Source of the DNA: Pegoplata infirma
Taxonomy: Eukaryota; Arthropoda; Insecta; Diptera; Anthomyiidae
Direction: 5' to 3'
Length of the DNA stretch: 64,000 nucleotides
Assembly (NCBI GenBank): GCA_963921195.1
Contig: OY992536.1
Location: 179,312,995 to 179,376,994 of the forward strand
The translations under genes and the position numbers were made by a program. Shown piece after piece: positions 45,316 through 56,065 of this stretch. Within the stretch, counting starts at the first letter, position 1. Each line of letters begins with the position of its first letter. The notes under the pieces were generated by a model, which was given only the letters and a program-made list of their open reading frames with translations, was not told where the DNA came from and did no database searches.

Positions 45316-45677
45316 ATTTTTGCAAGACTTAATCGACACGTGTTTCGGAATTTGTCAAGATTCCATTGTGAAGATTATTTAGCAAAAATAGAAACGATTT
45401 ACTACAAAGTAGCAAACGAGTCTAATGACAAATCGTTTGTGCACAAACTAGCACATTAATACATATTCGCCTCTATTCGCAATGAGAATTAGAAAGACGA
45501 AGAAATTGTACCATACTAATAAGGCAACGATTGTCAATAACCAACAAAAATATTAAAAACAATTTTAAATACGATAGTCCATTGGACTACAACAATATGT
45601 TTTTTGTGTTGTTGTTGTGAGAAAAACCTCCATATTAGGGTTATTCATCACATGGCGTGCCAACCATTATGTTCAAA

Positions 45678-45924
45678 TTCTGATTAATTTTTATTAAAAA
45701 ATAAAAATTGTTTTATTCGACCTTTAAAATATTATATTTTGAGGATGTTTATTCTGGCTCGAGGTCATTATTTTCTTTACTAATTAAAACCATGATATTC
45801 TCATAGCATATTTTCAAGAAAATTATTTTTTTGTTGTAAATTTATTTATGTTGGTCAACAAAAAAAATAATTTTCTTGAAAATTATGCTATAAGAATATC
45901 ATGGTTTTAATTAGTAAAGAAAAT
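45678..45924. repeat. 180-bp direct repeat, copy 2, plus inverted partial copy
   Basis: 45678-45857 duplicates 45136-45315. Directly after it, 45864-45924 is the inverted copy of 45769-45831, making a hairpin with ~60-bp arms and a ~33-bp loop. The LINE remnant starts at the outer side of this hairpin, so the hairpin marks the break in its 3' end. Confidence 0.8.
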
Positions 45925-46116
45925 AAAATATGTTATAAGGGCATAAAATGCTCTTGTCGCAGTTTTTATTCTCTCTCTAATGTCGGCTGTGCAATCATTT
46001 TCCGCATTTACAAAGGAACCTAGATATTTAAAATTTTCAACCACTTCGAAGCTGTAGTCATCGATATTAATTTGATTGCCGAACCATGCTTTCCAATATT
46101 GATTACCCGCTAGCAT
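45925..46116 (-). pseudogene. LINE reverse transcriptase thumb fragment
   Basis: Continues the RT after a break at 46118: DYSFEVVENFKYLGSFV and IRERIKTATRAFYAL are typical thumb blocks. Homology ends at the hairpin of 45864-45924. Confidence 0.75.
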
Positions 46117-46119
46117 TAT

Positions 46120-46602
46120 CTAAGTTTTATCTTCGTTTATATGAAGACCTGCTTCGTTAGCTGCTTTGTATAGTCTCTGAAATGCTTCCTTCATAGAATT
46201 TACTGACCTTCCAACCAGGTCTTTATCATCAGCAAACGCTAGCAGCTGTGTATTTGAACCCCATATAGTTTCTGGCGATATAATTGATGCGTTCCATACT
46301 ATTTGCTCTACTACTATTATGAATAATTCGGTTGATAGCCCATCACCGTGTCTGACTCCGGTAGTAGTTTGAAAAGGTTTCGACAGATCGTTTTGCACTC
46401 GTATTACATTCATGCTGTTACTTGTTGCCATTCTAGCCAGCTTTATAAGCTTTACTGGTACTCCGAGTTGCTTCATACTGTTCCATATATATGTTCTGTT
46501 AATACTGTCAAACGCTTGCTTGTAGTCTATGAAGAGATGTGCTGTGTTTGTACTGAATTCGGAGCCTTTTTCTAAAATTTGTCGAACACCGAAAAGGCTC
46601 AA
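46120..46602 (-). pseudogene. LINE reverse transcriptase palm
   Basis: 161 codons: GVRQILEKG, then HLFIDYKQAFDSINR with the first catalytic aspartate, TTTGVRHGDGLS (Q of the usual RQGD changed to H) and LLAFADDKDLVGRS with the FADD catalytic pair, then AGLHINEDKT. The RT fingers between the linker and GVRQ are missing, so a deletion occurred there. Confidence 0.85.
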
Positions 46603-47262
46603 CTAATATACATACAATCATCATGAAGCTCTATCTCATCGATTTCGTGCGTGCTCTCATTATTTATCAATAAGTTAAAATGTTCCTTCCATCTTCTTAG
46701 GATATCATTTTTTATGTGTAGCATATTGCTATTTTGAGCTCTGATACATTCTACTCTTGGCTGAAATCCTTGTTTTGTATTTTTGACGTGCTTATACATT
46801 TCTCTTGTGTTCTGGGTATTATAATGATCTATCATCTCTTGAATCTCCTTTTCCATCTGTAATTTCTTTTTGCCTCTGCACAGCCTGTTGAAATTTCGGC
46901 GTTCTGTTTTAAACTTGTCCGTATTGTGACTTGTAGGATGTTGCAGCATGGTTTTTCCTAGTTTCGTTCTTGATTTTAAGTGCCGAGATACATTCACTAT
47001 CCCACCAATGTTCATTTCGTTTTGCTTGTTTAATGCCGAGTGTTGTTGTAGCTGCGTTATTCAGTGATTCCTCAATAATGTTCCAATGATCTTGCACGTT
47101 TAAATTGGATGTATTTTGAATAATAATTCTTGCATTTATGTCGGCTTGAAATTGTCGGGCTGTATCTTCGTTCTTCAGTTTATCTACAATCCATTTTTGT
47201 CGTTTTGTGGACTTGTGTTTTTTTAAGGTTGATATCCTTGCTAGGAATCTTACAAATACCAT
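46599..47262 (-). pseudogene. LINE linker region
   Basis: Two overlapping minus-strand frames (46909-47262 and 46599-47015) encode a lysine-rich linker, including HWWDSECISALK and RRWKEHFNLLIN, the latter just before the RT as in the first LINE. The switch between frames near 46950 is a frameshift. Confidence 0.7.
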
Positions 47263-47264
47263 AA

Positions 47265-48009
47265 AATGATCGGAATCTATGAAGGCTCCTTTCTTGGTTG
47301 TTACATTTACAGAATGTTACAGAATGTTTCCTGCGTGTCGTTGGCTTATTGCCACGTGGTCAATTTGGTTTTTAGTCTTCTTGTCTGGGCTGGCCCGAGT
47401 ATGTTTGTGAATATTTTTTCTAGGAAAACATGTACTGGATATAACTAATTCATTAAACGATGCAAAGTCAATAAGTCTTTGACCATTGTCGTTGGATTCA
47501 CTATGCAGGCTATATTTTCCGATCGTTGGTCTGTAGAATGTTTCCTTCCCAATTTGAGCGTTAAGGTCTCCTAAAAGTATTTTGATGTCATTCTTCTGTA
47601 TTTTGTTCCATGTGGATTCAAGTAGCCCATAAAATTCGTCTTTTCCTGCTTCATCTGTGCATTCTGTTGGTGCGTATACGTTTACCAGGGTGGCATTGAA
47701 AAATTGTGTCTTTAGTCAAAGCTTGCAAATTCTATCGTTGATGCTCTGAAAATCAAGGACGGCGTGGTTAATGCTCTTGTGGACTATAAAAGCAGTACCA
47801 TGTATGTGCACATTATCTGTGTTCCCGCTTGAGTATATATGGAAGTCTCCTGACCTAAATATTTTAACATCTTTCCACTTCGATTCTTGTATTGCTGCGA
47901 TTTTGATCTTAAATTCAGACAAGGCTGTTAAGAGAGAGTTAAGAGCACCTGCTCTATTTAAAGCTAATACGTTCCATGTTGCGAATATCAAATCGTTAGC
48001 CTTTTCCAT
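47265..48009 (-). pseudogene. LINE endonuclease, broken
   Basis: 47716-48009 encodes LIFATWNVLALNRAGAL and IAAIQESKWK with the catalytic glutamate (QES). After a TGA near 47714 the same domain continues: NVYAPTECTDEAG, ILLGDLNAQIGKE, SNDNGQRLIDFA and KTKNQIDHVAIS lie between about 47690 and 47350. The final SDHF block reads near 47270 after a small insertion or frameshift. Confidence 0.8.
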
Positions 48010-48170
48010 TGCCGAGTTCGTTTGCCGATTGGGGGGATTTGTTTTATTATTTTGTTTGGATCTCTTGACGGTAACTTTTTTTTATAAGACTGGGTTGTCA
48101 GCCCAGAGCTAACTTCATTTGTCCTTGAAGATAGGTTGCCAAGTTATACCTACAGGCTAGGTTTGGGTTT

Positions 48171-48190
48171 ACTAGAGTGGAGGGTATAAA
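48171..48190 (+). repeat. Terminal remnant of a GGGTATAAAA repeat
   Basis: 'ctagagtggagggtataaaa' is identical to the 3' end of the full copies; the rest of that copy was presumably replaced by the LINE. Confidence 0.65.
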
Positions 48191-49150
48191 AAAACCCTTG
48201 TCAAATTACTGGAAAAAGTCTCGTAATCCCAGTTACCAATATTTGACAGTTTTCCTTGTGTTTTAAAAAAAAAAATTCAATCGAAAAAAAATCTAGTAAA
48301 TTTACGAAAGTTCCTTGTAAGTTTTATTGCGCCAAAAAAAGTTGTAAATTTACAATTTTATTAGTAAAAAGATTGTAAAATTACAAAAAAGCTCGTAGTT
48401 TTTACAAGAAATTCTCGTAAAATATTAGGTAGCAAAAAATCTAGTAAAGTTACGCAACCTACTTGTAAGTTTTATCGCGTCAAAAAATTGTAAACTTACA
48501 CAGAAAATAAAATAGCCAAATTTAAATCAACAAACATCAATTGTAAATCAACCAAACATGATATCAACCAAACATTTAGTAAAAACGGCCGCCAGTTAGT
48601 CCATAATACAAAATTTCGATTTTGTTTTCAACAAACTTAGTCAAGTAATTTTATTTCAAAATTGTTTTTTCATGTCAAGAAATAGTTTTTGTGTTTGTTG
48701 AATTTCTTTGTTGAAAAAAATAAGATTTTTTACGTTTGTCAGATCAACAAATTCTGTTTGTGTTTGTTGAATTTCTTTGTTGAAAAAAAATTTAAGATTT
48801 TGTACGTTTGTCAATACAAATAATAATTTAAGAGAACTATTACAAACTCGTTTATCATTTTTTTTTTAGTTTTTTTTCAACAATCAATATTTACAAACGT
48901 TAGTTGATATCACAAATTTCCGTATAGGAGCACTTTCAGTGAAAAAGTTAATTGTATTCTCAAATATGGGGGTCAATATAACAGTTCGTTTTTTTCTGTG
49001 TACAATTTAATTAGTAAAAATCTTGTAAAATAACAAAATAATTGTAAAAACCTTGTAAAATAACAAGGAATTCTTGTCAAATAGGAGGTAGCAAAAAAAA
49101 TTTTAAATTTTTTTCTTGTCATTTTACAAGTTTTTTTTTGTGTTAAAATC
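48191..49150. repeat. 'cttgtaaaattacaa' internally repeated host element
   Basis: Segments 48290-48420 and 48425-48498 plus 49001-49095 are diverged copies of each other ('tctagtaaatttacga', 'cttgtaagttttat', 'gtaaatttacaattttatta'). The MITE 48499-49000 split the second copy; the first serves as its empty site. Confidence 0.6.
48499..49000. mobile_element. 502-bp TA-flanked MITE (CACAGAAAATA...TTTTTCTGTG)
   Basis: TA at 48497-48498 and 49001-49002. The site can be compared with the paralogous unfilled sequence near 48342 ('gtaaatttacaattttatta'). Contains two tandem copies of 'gtgtttgttgaatttctttg'. A related inverted copy is at 58117-58601. Confidence 0.85.
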
Positions 49151-50165
49151 AGGTGTGATGAGCATATAAAAGCACAGAGCTTCTCACTAACTTTTGCATC
49201 GCGACCCCTTTTCAATATTAAAAATTTCTCGCGAATTTTGAGATATTTTTACGAACATCGGAAGGGTGGGGACTACAAGTAGAACTAGTCCGATTTCTTT
49301 CAAATTTGGAATGCCAAATTTAAGGAGGACGTATGTATGGGGGCTACAAATAAACATGGCCCATTTTTCTTCAACACAGTTTTTTAACATTTTAGCTGCA
49401 TTCAAAGGCCCCAACTAAGCAAGGATTCTGATAGCATGTAGTCCTGGCGATCATATCCTGAAGTAGTCAGATTTAAAATTGTGCTTTTTAAAAATGTTAG
49501 CCAATTTTGAAGCCCTAACGTGCTATAAAGCTTAAAACGTCCAAGTAAATAGCATTGTAAATGGACCATATCCTAAAAATGTCGGATTTAAAATTGTTGG
49601 ACTGTGGACGGGAAAAAAATACAAATTATGGTAAAATTGTGTTTTTGGCATGCATATTTGTAAGTAGTATGTAACATAAGATCCACACGGACCTGGATTT
49701 TTCATTGTAAGGGAATGGTAAAAGGAGATAAATTTAATTTTATCTTTTCCAGACTTTTTTGAAGCTGAAAAGCTTAAAATAGGCCAACATTGGCAGATTC
49801 TATCGTAGCCGTATATTTTTAGATTTTGATAACTCAGCAATTACCAAAAAATTATGCTTTGCTTTTATATTTTAATAATTTTAGCATGATGTTTACTAAA
49901 CTTTTCCCATCTACCATATTAGTAGATTACAAACAGCGGGAATTTTAGCCACCGCCTTAATTGTGGGCGTGGCAGTAAAATTGGAAAAAATCATATTTGT
50001 TTTAAATTTTAAAAAATGTTTTGTATGAAATAGGGAGTAGGTTTTGTTTGACCCCTTTTGAAGGAAGAGTAGAAGCGAAAGTAGCCGATTTATTAAAACA
50101 AATTTATAAAAAAAAACTAACTAAAGTGCCCGGCGTTACTCGGGTCGACTTACAAGGGAGGTGTT
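49151..50165. other. No gene; interspersed-repeat-like sequence
   Basis: Moderately complex sequence with short frames on both strands (102 codons at 49532-49840 minus, 75 at 49187-49414 minus), none with a domain. The 50119-50145 phrase 'agtgcccggcgttactcggg' looks repeat-like. Confidence 0.45.
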
Positions 50166-50680
50166 TCGCAGGGCACCCTCCGATTGTACTGAAACTTGCA
50201 TATGGGAATGAGGGGAGAAAAATAAAAGTTACCCGTTTTTGTTTTAGCTGCCGAATCCCAAATAGAAAAAAGAGTTGCCACCTTATGACAAAATTAGGTC
50301 TTTGGGAAAATTCGCATAAAATCCGAACTAGCAGGAATTTCGCTAAATGCAAAAATGGAGGTAAGCTTAATTTTAGTATAGATTATTATATGTGATATAG
50401 ACTATATAAACTACCAAATAAACTACCCCAAAGATTTTAAATTTTTGGAAAATTAGGACACGACTGATACACCATTGAATAGGCCTTAAAAAGACCTTCC
50501 GATAGGTATAAAATGTTGAGGTAGCTCAAAACCACGAAAAAATCAAGTTCCCCCCCCCCCCCCTCCTTTCATCCGCTACATGTCTGATGGGGCAGCTAAG
50601 AAAAAAACAGGTAACTCTGATTTTCCTCCCCTCTTTCCCATATGCAAATTTCAGGGCAATCCGATATGAATGTATATCCG
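50166..50680. mobile_element. Foldback element, short arms
   Basis: The block 'ttgcatatgggaatgagggg' with 'agttaccc' at 50197-50240 is inverted at 50605-50655 ('cctctttcccatatgcaaat'). 'gctgcc' blocks further inside pair as well. A 14-C run lies at about 50551-50564. The 124-codon frame at 50021-50395 runs through the left arm and is not called. Confidence 0.55.
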
Positions 50681-50704
50681 ATTCATTCATACATATACAG
50701 TAGA

Positions 50705-51115
50705 GCGTCCCGTCAAGTTAAAATTGTCGAAACAGTAATTCCAATTTTCTTTTTTGTTAGTCGTTAGCTTATATAGTCAAACTGAGGTGGCGTTCTGCAA
50801 CTTTCTTAAAATTAGAAACCAGTCTAAAAACATTATCATGTTAAAAAACAGTTTTTATGTTTTTATGGTTTTGAAAATTATTAAATATTTTCCAATAAAG
50901 TGCGCCAAATTTCCCAATTTTTGAGCCGGATTTGTTCAAAAAATTAAGACATGAATTTTGGTCGAAATACTTTTTCCTACTTTGACAGCTGGTTGCCGAC
51001 TGAAGATGATCTTGCAAAATTTTTTCATAAATTTTCCCACAATCAGCTCTTACATGGCCATCGTTTGGCCAGGTATTACGACATGAAATTCGAAAATTTA
51101 AGTTTGACGGGACGC
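50705..51115. mobile_element. Short TIR element (GCGTCCCGTCAA ends)
   Basis: 'gcgtcccgtcaagttaaaat' near 50705 is inverted at 51090-51113 ('aatttaagtttgacgggacg'). Interior contains interspersed repeat similar to 27490-27640. No coding frame. Confidence 0.55.
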
Positions 51116-51119
51116 CCAA

Positions 51120-52571
51120 ATATACAGAAGGCCGTATAATTTTTTTTTTTTTAGCTGAAAGGGGTACAAGAAGTTTCTGTCTGATGTCACAATGACTCCA
51201 TAAAATTTTTGTAAAACTAAAAATTTTAGGTAAAATTTATCCATTTCGTGTTATTTCTCGGCAACCAATATTTTTTGTTGGTATTATTTATTAGAAAAAA
51301 TTGGTCTTCCCTATCCAGAAACGATAACATACAAAAATATTGCAAACAAATTTAGTAACAAAAATCGCGGAATCGTGACTTTATTAGCGATTTCTCCGAG
51401 TTAAACCACTTTAAAAATTATGCTTTTGATTTTTTCTTCTCAAAATATACCAGTTTTAAGAAAATCTAAAGGAATCATTTTGTATACTTTCCTTGTAAGA
51501 AAAGAAAATTACCATTATAAAGCGATTTTTTTTCGTGTGTCCTAACAAACGTCGAACATATGTTAAACATGCAACTGCATAGACGGAAATTATACACACC
51601 TACCTTCATACAATGCATTTAATGCAAACTAACACAAAACTGCAAAAAAAAAATAAAATAAAATTATACGAAAAAATCACAATAAAAGGAAATAAAAATA
51701 TTCTCAAACATTTTTCAAAGAAAAATAGAAAAGCGTAAAAAAAAACACAAATTCTAAGAAGGAAAAAAAAAAGGAATCTGAAAGCAATAGTTTGCTTTCA
51801 ATGATGGTTAGAAAACCATGAAAGTAGTTATTTAAGTAAGTAGATTGTGTACTTTTGCAGCAGCACAAAAAAAAATTTAAAATGCAAAAGAAAAACAGCA
51901 TCATCATACAACTATAACAACAGCTTATAAAGGGTATTAAAGTTTAAGTAAAAACACTTGAGAAATTCTTTAACAGAAATAAAAAAAGAATGACAAAAAC
52001 GCAATATGCAACAAGAAACAAAATTATGAAAAGTGTTGATAACTTTATAGATAAAGTTGTGAGAACTAACCAAAGGCACGGAATGTTGTAAAGGATAACA
52101 CTGTGGAATACTGCATTTATTCCGGGGACGACATGATTTTTCTGGAATAGGGACATCTATTTGTATTGTTATTCTTGCTTGTTGTATTTGTTCCTTTTCG
52201 TATTATAGAAAAAAAAAGGAAATATTAATTTTTTTTTGTTCTATTAAACCACACTTGCGGAATAATGATTACTTTTATATGCGTTATGATTACATTTTTG
52301 TAATAGATTACACATTAAAAAAAATAGATATATAATTTTACAACACTCTTAAAATCTAAAAAAAAATGTTTAAATAAATTAAAAAACTATCAGAAATAAA
52401 AAAAAAATATACTACCTCCGTCCCAAAAAAAATCTTAACATTTCTATATTTTTGCTGGGATTATGGAGGATTTTTTGAAAAAGCTTTGTTTTTTTTTTAA
52501 TACATATCGGGACATATCAATAATTTAAAAATTCTTTATAGCTTTGCAATTTTTTAATTCATGCGCAAAAT
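51120..52571. other. No gene; A+T-rich spacer
   Basis: Several patches of ordinary-complexity sequence but no convincing frame (longest about 70 codons), RNA gene, or repeat boundary. 52140-52440 becomes strongly A+T-rich before the satellite. Confidence 0.5.
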
Positions 52572-53231
52572 GATACTTTTTATAAAAGGTACTTTTTACA
52601 AAAGGTACTTTTTATAAAAGGTACTTTTTATAAAAGGTACTTTTTATAAAAGGTACTTTTTATAAAAGGTACTTTTTATAAAAGGTACTTTTTATAAAAG
52701 GTACTTTTTATAAAAGGTACTTTTTATAAAAGGTACTTTTTATAAAAGGTACTTTTTATAAAAGGTACTTCTTATAAAAGGTACTTTTTATAAAAGGTAC
52801 TTTTTATAAAAGGTACTTTTTATAAAAGGTACTTTTTATAAAAGATACTTTTTATAAAAGGTACTTTTTATAAAAGGTACTTTTTATAAAAGGTACTTTT
52901 TTAAAAGGTACTTTTTATAAAAGGTACTTTTTATAAAAGGTACTTTTTATAAAAGGTAATTTTTGTAAAAGGTACTTTTTATAAAAGGTAATTTTTATAA
53001 AAGGTACTTTTTATAAAATGTACTTTTTATAAAAGGTACTTTTTATAAAAGGTACTTTTTATAAAAGGTACTTTTTATAAAAGGTACTTTTTATAAAAGG
53101 TACTTTTTATAAAAGGTATTTTTTATAAAAGGTACTTTTTATAAAAGGTTCTTTTTATAAAAGGTACTTTTTATAAAAGGTTCTTTTTATAAAAGGTACT
53201 TTTTATAAAAGGTACTTTTTGAAAACGGTAC
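52572..53231 (+). repeat. 16-bp satellite array (GGTACTTTTTATAAAA)
   Basis: About 41 head-to-tail copies of a 16-bp unit with very few changes (for example 'ggtacttcttataaaa', 'ggttctttttataaaa'). The unit alternates the palindromes GTAC and TTTTATAAAA. It runs straight into the 145-bp repeat, whose monomers contain 'aaaaagtaccaaaagtac'. Confidence 0.95.
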
Positions 53232-54630
53232 AGAATTTTCAGAAAGTACTTGTTCCAGAATGCTTTATTTCACTAAAGGATCCTACATTCTAAATTTCAA
53301 GTTTGAATTACCATTATTTCAGTAAATAAAAAAAAAGTACCAAAAGTACTTTTTTACCCATTTTACCCCCGTAGAATCAACATTGGCAAAACCCGAGCCT
53401 TAGTGAATCTTTTTCCCGGAAGATGAACCGACATTGCAAACTTCAATTTTCTAGTACCATTATTTAAGGAAATATAAAATGTAACAAAAGTACATATTTT
53501 TACATTTTTTACCCTATTAGAAACATCATTGGCAAAAACCTAGCCTTAGGGGATCTATATTCCGGGAGGTGATTATACAGTCCCAATTTCAAGTCTATGT
53601 GACAATTTTTTAAAGAAATATAAAAGGTAACAAAAGTACAGATTTTTTCCCTTTTTACCCCTATTAGAATCAACATTGGCAATAATCCAGCCGTACTGGA
53701 TCTACATATTTTCTAGGATGTGAACATACTGTCCAAATTTCAAGTTTCTATGACCATTATTTCAGGAGATATAAAAAGCACCAAAAGTAAATTTTTTTAC
53801 CCTTTTGACCCCCTTAGAATCAACACTGGAAAAAATCCAGCCTTAATGGATCTATATTCCGGGAGGTGAACATACAGTCCAAATTTCAAGTCTCTATGAT
53901 CATTATATCAGAAGATTTAAAAAGTACCAAAAGTACAGTTTTTTTACCATTTTTACCCCCTTACCATTGGCTAAACTCCAGCCATAGTGGATCTATATTG
54001 CGGGAGGGTAACATACAGTCCAAATTTCAAGTCTATATGACCATTATATCGGGAGATATAAAAAGTACCAAAAGTACAGTTTTTTACCCTTTTTACCCCC
54101 TTAAAATGAACATTGGCAGCAAAAATCCAGCCGTACTGGATCTACATATTTTCTAGGATGTGAACATACTGTCCAAATTTCAAGTTTCTATGACCATTAT
54201 TTCAGGAGATATAAAAAGCACCAAAAGTACAGTTTTTTACCCTTTTGACCCCCTTAGAATCAACACTGCCAAAAATCCAGCCTTAATGGATCTATATTCC
54301 GGGAGGTGAACATATAGTCCAAATTTCAAGTCTCTATGATCATTATATCAGAAGATTTAAAAAGTACCAAAAGGACAGTTTTTTACCATTTTTACCCCCT
54401 TACCATTGGCTAAACTCCCGCCATAGTGGATCTATATTGCGGGAGGGTAACGTACAGTCCAAATTTCAAGTCTATATGACCATTATATCGGGAGATATAA
54501 AAATTACCAAAAGTACAGTTTTTTACCCTTTTTACCCCCTTAGAATCAACATTGGCAAAAATCCAGCCTTAGTGGATCTTTATTCCGGAAGGTCAAACTA
54601 CAGTCCAAATTTCAAGTCTCTAACTTCAGC
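53232..54630 (+). repeat. 145-bp tandem repeat with 440-bp higher-order duplication
   Basis: Anchor 'aatttcaagt' recurs at about 53298, 53441 (diverged), 53587, 53736, 53881, 54022, 54176, 54321, 54461 and 54607, giving units of 140-153 bp. Three successive monomers (about 53690-54125) are repeated as a block (about 54126-54565) at a period of 440 bp, with shared variants such as 'catattttctaggatgtg' and 'accattggctaaactcc'. Frames of 96 and 66 codons are products of the repeat. Confidence 0.9.
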
Positions 54631-54659
54631 GGCTTAGGATGGGCGATGATGAATGAGTA

Positions 54660-55010
54660 TGTCAGTCAGTCATAATTAACCTGACCAACCATCCCGCTTT
54701 TGGCGGGATTATCCCGCTTTTTGATGTCTCATCCCGCCTTGAATTTCTATCCTGCTTTTTAAACAAAAGTCCCGCTTCATCCCGCTTTATCCCGCTTTTT
54801 GACTTTTGGAATAGCAAAGTACAATTTAAAATTGTTTAAAAAATATTTTGGGTATGATTGTTCTGAAGTAATTTTAAGCTGTTTATTTCTATTTTTGAGC
54901 ATATAAATATGGTAACATTTAAAATTTCGTTAAAAAATTACTCCTAAAATTGTGTTGAAACTCGAAAAAAATTCCAATAACTTTTTAAACGCTTATTTTT
55001 GAAAAAAATA
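54660..55010 (+). repeat. CCCGC repeat and its flanking dispersed repeat, uninterrupted copy
   Basis: 'aacctgaccaaccatcccgc' to 'atcccgctttttgac', then 'atagcaaagtacaattt', 'tatgattgttctga' and 'atataaatatggtaacattt'. This copy carries no insert between 54865 and 54870, where the paralogue at 849-4977 holds the 4.1-kb transposon. Confidence 0.75.
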
Positions 55011-55734
55011 TAAATTGATTTTGATTTTATTTAAATTATTCTTTTCATCTCAAAATTAAAAAAAAAAAGCAAGTAAGAGTGTTACATTCGGCTGTGCTGA
55101 ATCTTTTATACCCTCCAATATGTTAAAAACAATATAAAAAAAATTCCAGGGGCGTCTTTCTTTTAAGGGGGGGGGGGCTGGTTTTAGATGTTGGGGCACC
55201 TTCTTCTGACATAAATAAGAATTTGTTGAATTTGCTTAAGAAAAGTACAAAAAACCCTGCAAAAAATGCGGTTTTTCTTAGGTTGGTTTAGTTCTCTAAG
55301 GGGGAACTTTTTTCCCCTTGGTCCGATTTTGCCCACTTCCGAACTTAACCTGCCTAGGAATATAAGACATATTCGTGCCAAACTTCCTCTACAGACGAAC
55401 GGACGAACGTAGCTAGAATGTCTTAGAATCGATCACTACACTGAAAGAATTATTGTTCATAATATCTATGAACATATTTCATAAAACCAAATTCATAGAA
55501 TCTATGAAACAATTCATTGGCTGAATGAATATTCATTAGTATTTTGAAATATTTCATAGAATTTTATTCATAGATTTTGTAAGATTCATAGAAAAAATTC
55601 ATAGAAAAAAAAATGTCATTAATAATTTTTTAAAAATTAAAATAATGTTACAATAATTAAATAATTTGAATAAATATTTAAAAAAATATAAAAAATATAA
55701 AAAAACATAAAAAACATAAAAAACGTAAAAAAAA

Positions 55735-55825
55735 TATTGCTGCCCAGGCGGGGTTCGAACCCAAGACCTATCGGCTGGGAAATTTATAATCGACGCCTTA
55801 GCTATCAGCGCCACCAAAGGAGGAA
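55735..55825 (-). repeat. tRNA-like unit (SINE-type), minus strand
   Basis: B box GGTTCGAACCCC in a hairpin ('ttgggttcgaaccccgcc'); A-box-like 'gatagctaaggcg' about 40 nt upstream. Not a clean cloverleaf, so probably tRNA-derived. Confidence 0.55.
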
Positions 55826-55994
55826 ACCTCGCCGACTAACACTTAGTTTTGTAATGTTCGTTATTTTTTTTTTGCAAATACACAAACATTTTGTTTTCTA
55901 CAAACATACACACAGATTTTGGCAGAGCATTGTGACAGAGCATAATATTTCAAAGCAGAATATTTAACAAAATGGATTTTAAGTGTTATAACTT

Positions 55995-56065
55995 GTTTAT
56001 TTACTTTAGCTCAGTGGTTAGAGACTAAGCTTCACGAACAACTGGTATTGTGTTCGAATCTCAGT
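55995..56065 (+). repeat. tRNA-like unit (SINE-type), plus strand
   Basis: A box TAGCTCAGTGGTTAGAG is a textbook match, and the B box GTTCGAATCTC follows about 33 nt later. Acceptor strands do not pair, so a SINE relic is likelier than a gene. It points opposite to the unit at 55735-55825. Confidence 0.6.

Larger units (their letters stand above)
45925..48170 (-). mobile_element. Decayed minus-strand RTE-like LINE (endonuclease plus RT)
   Basis: From the 5' side (48170) to the 3' side (45925), the minus strand shows a leader, endonuclease, linker and RT, then breaks off in the RT thumb. Motifs are similar to the LINE at 9237-12690 but clearly a different lineage. Frames are broken at least four times. 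Its right flank is the last bases of a GGGTATAAAA repeat (48171-48190). The element lacks the C-terminal domain; the fragment at 43765-44150 might supply it, separated by about 1.8 kb of other repeats. Confidence 0.8.

Noticed and set aside
45136..45857. Pair of LTRs around a small retroelement
   Set aside because: The 180-bp direct repeats lack TG...CA ends, a primer-binding site and any coding sequence between them.
50021..50395. 124-codon frame
   Set aside because: It crosses a foldback arm and a repeat-like phrase; no conserved domain is visible.
53866..54156. 96-codon frame with internal repeats
   Set aside because: It is a by-product of the 145-bp tandem repeat; the period is not maintained as a coding period.
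55995..56065. Functional tRNA gene on the plus strand
   Set aside because: The A and B boxes are good but the acceptor strands do not pair and the unit is inside a mobile element.
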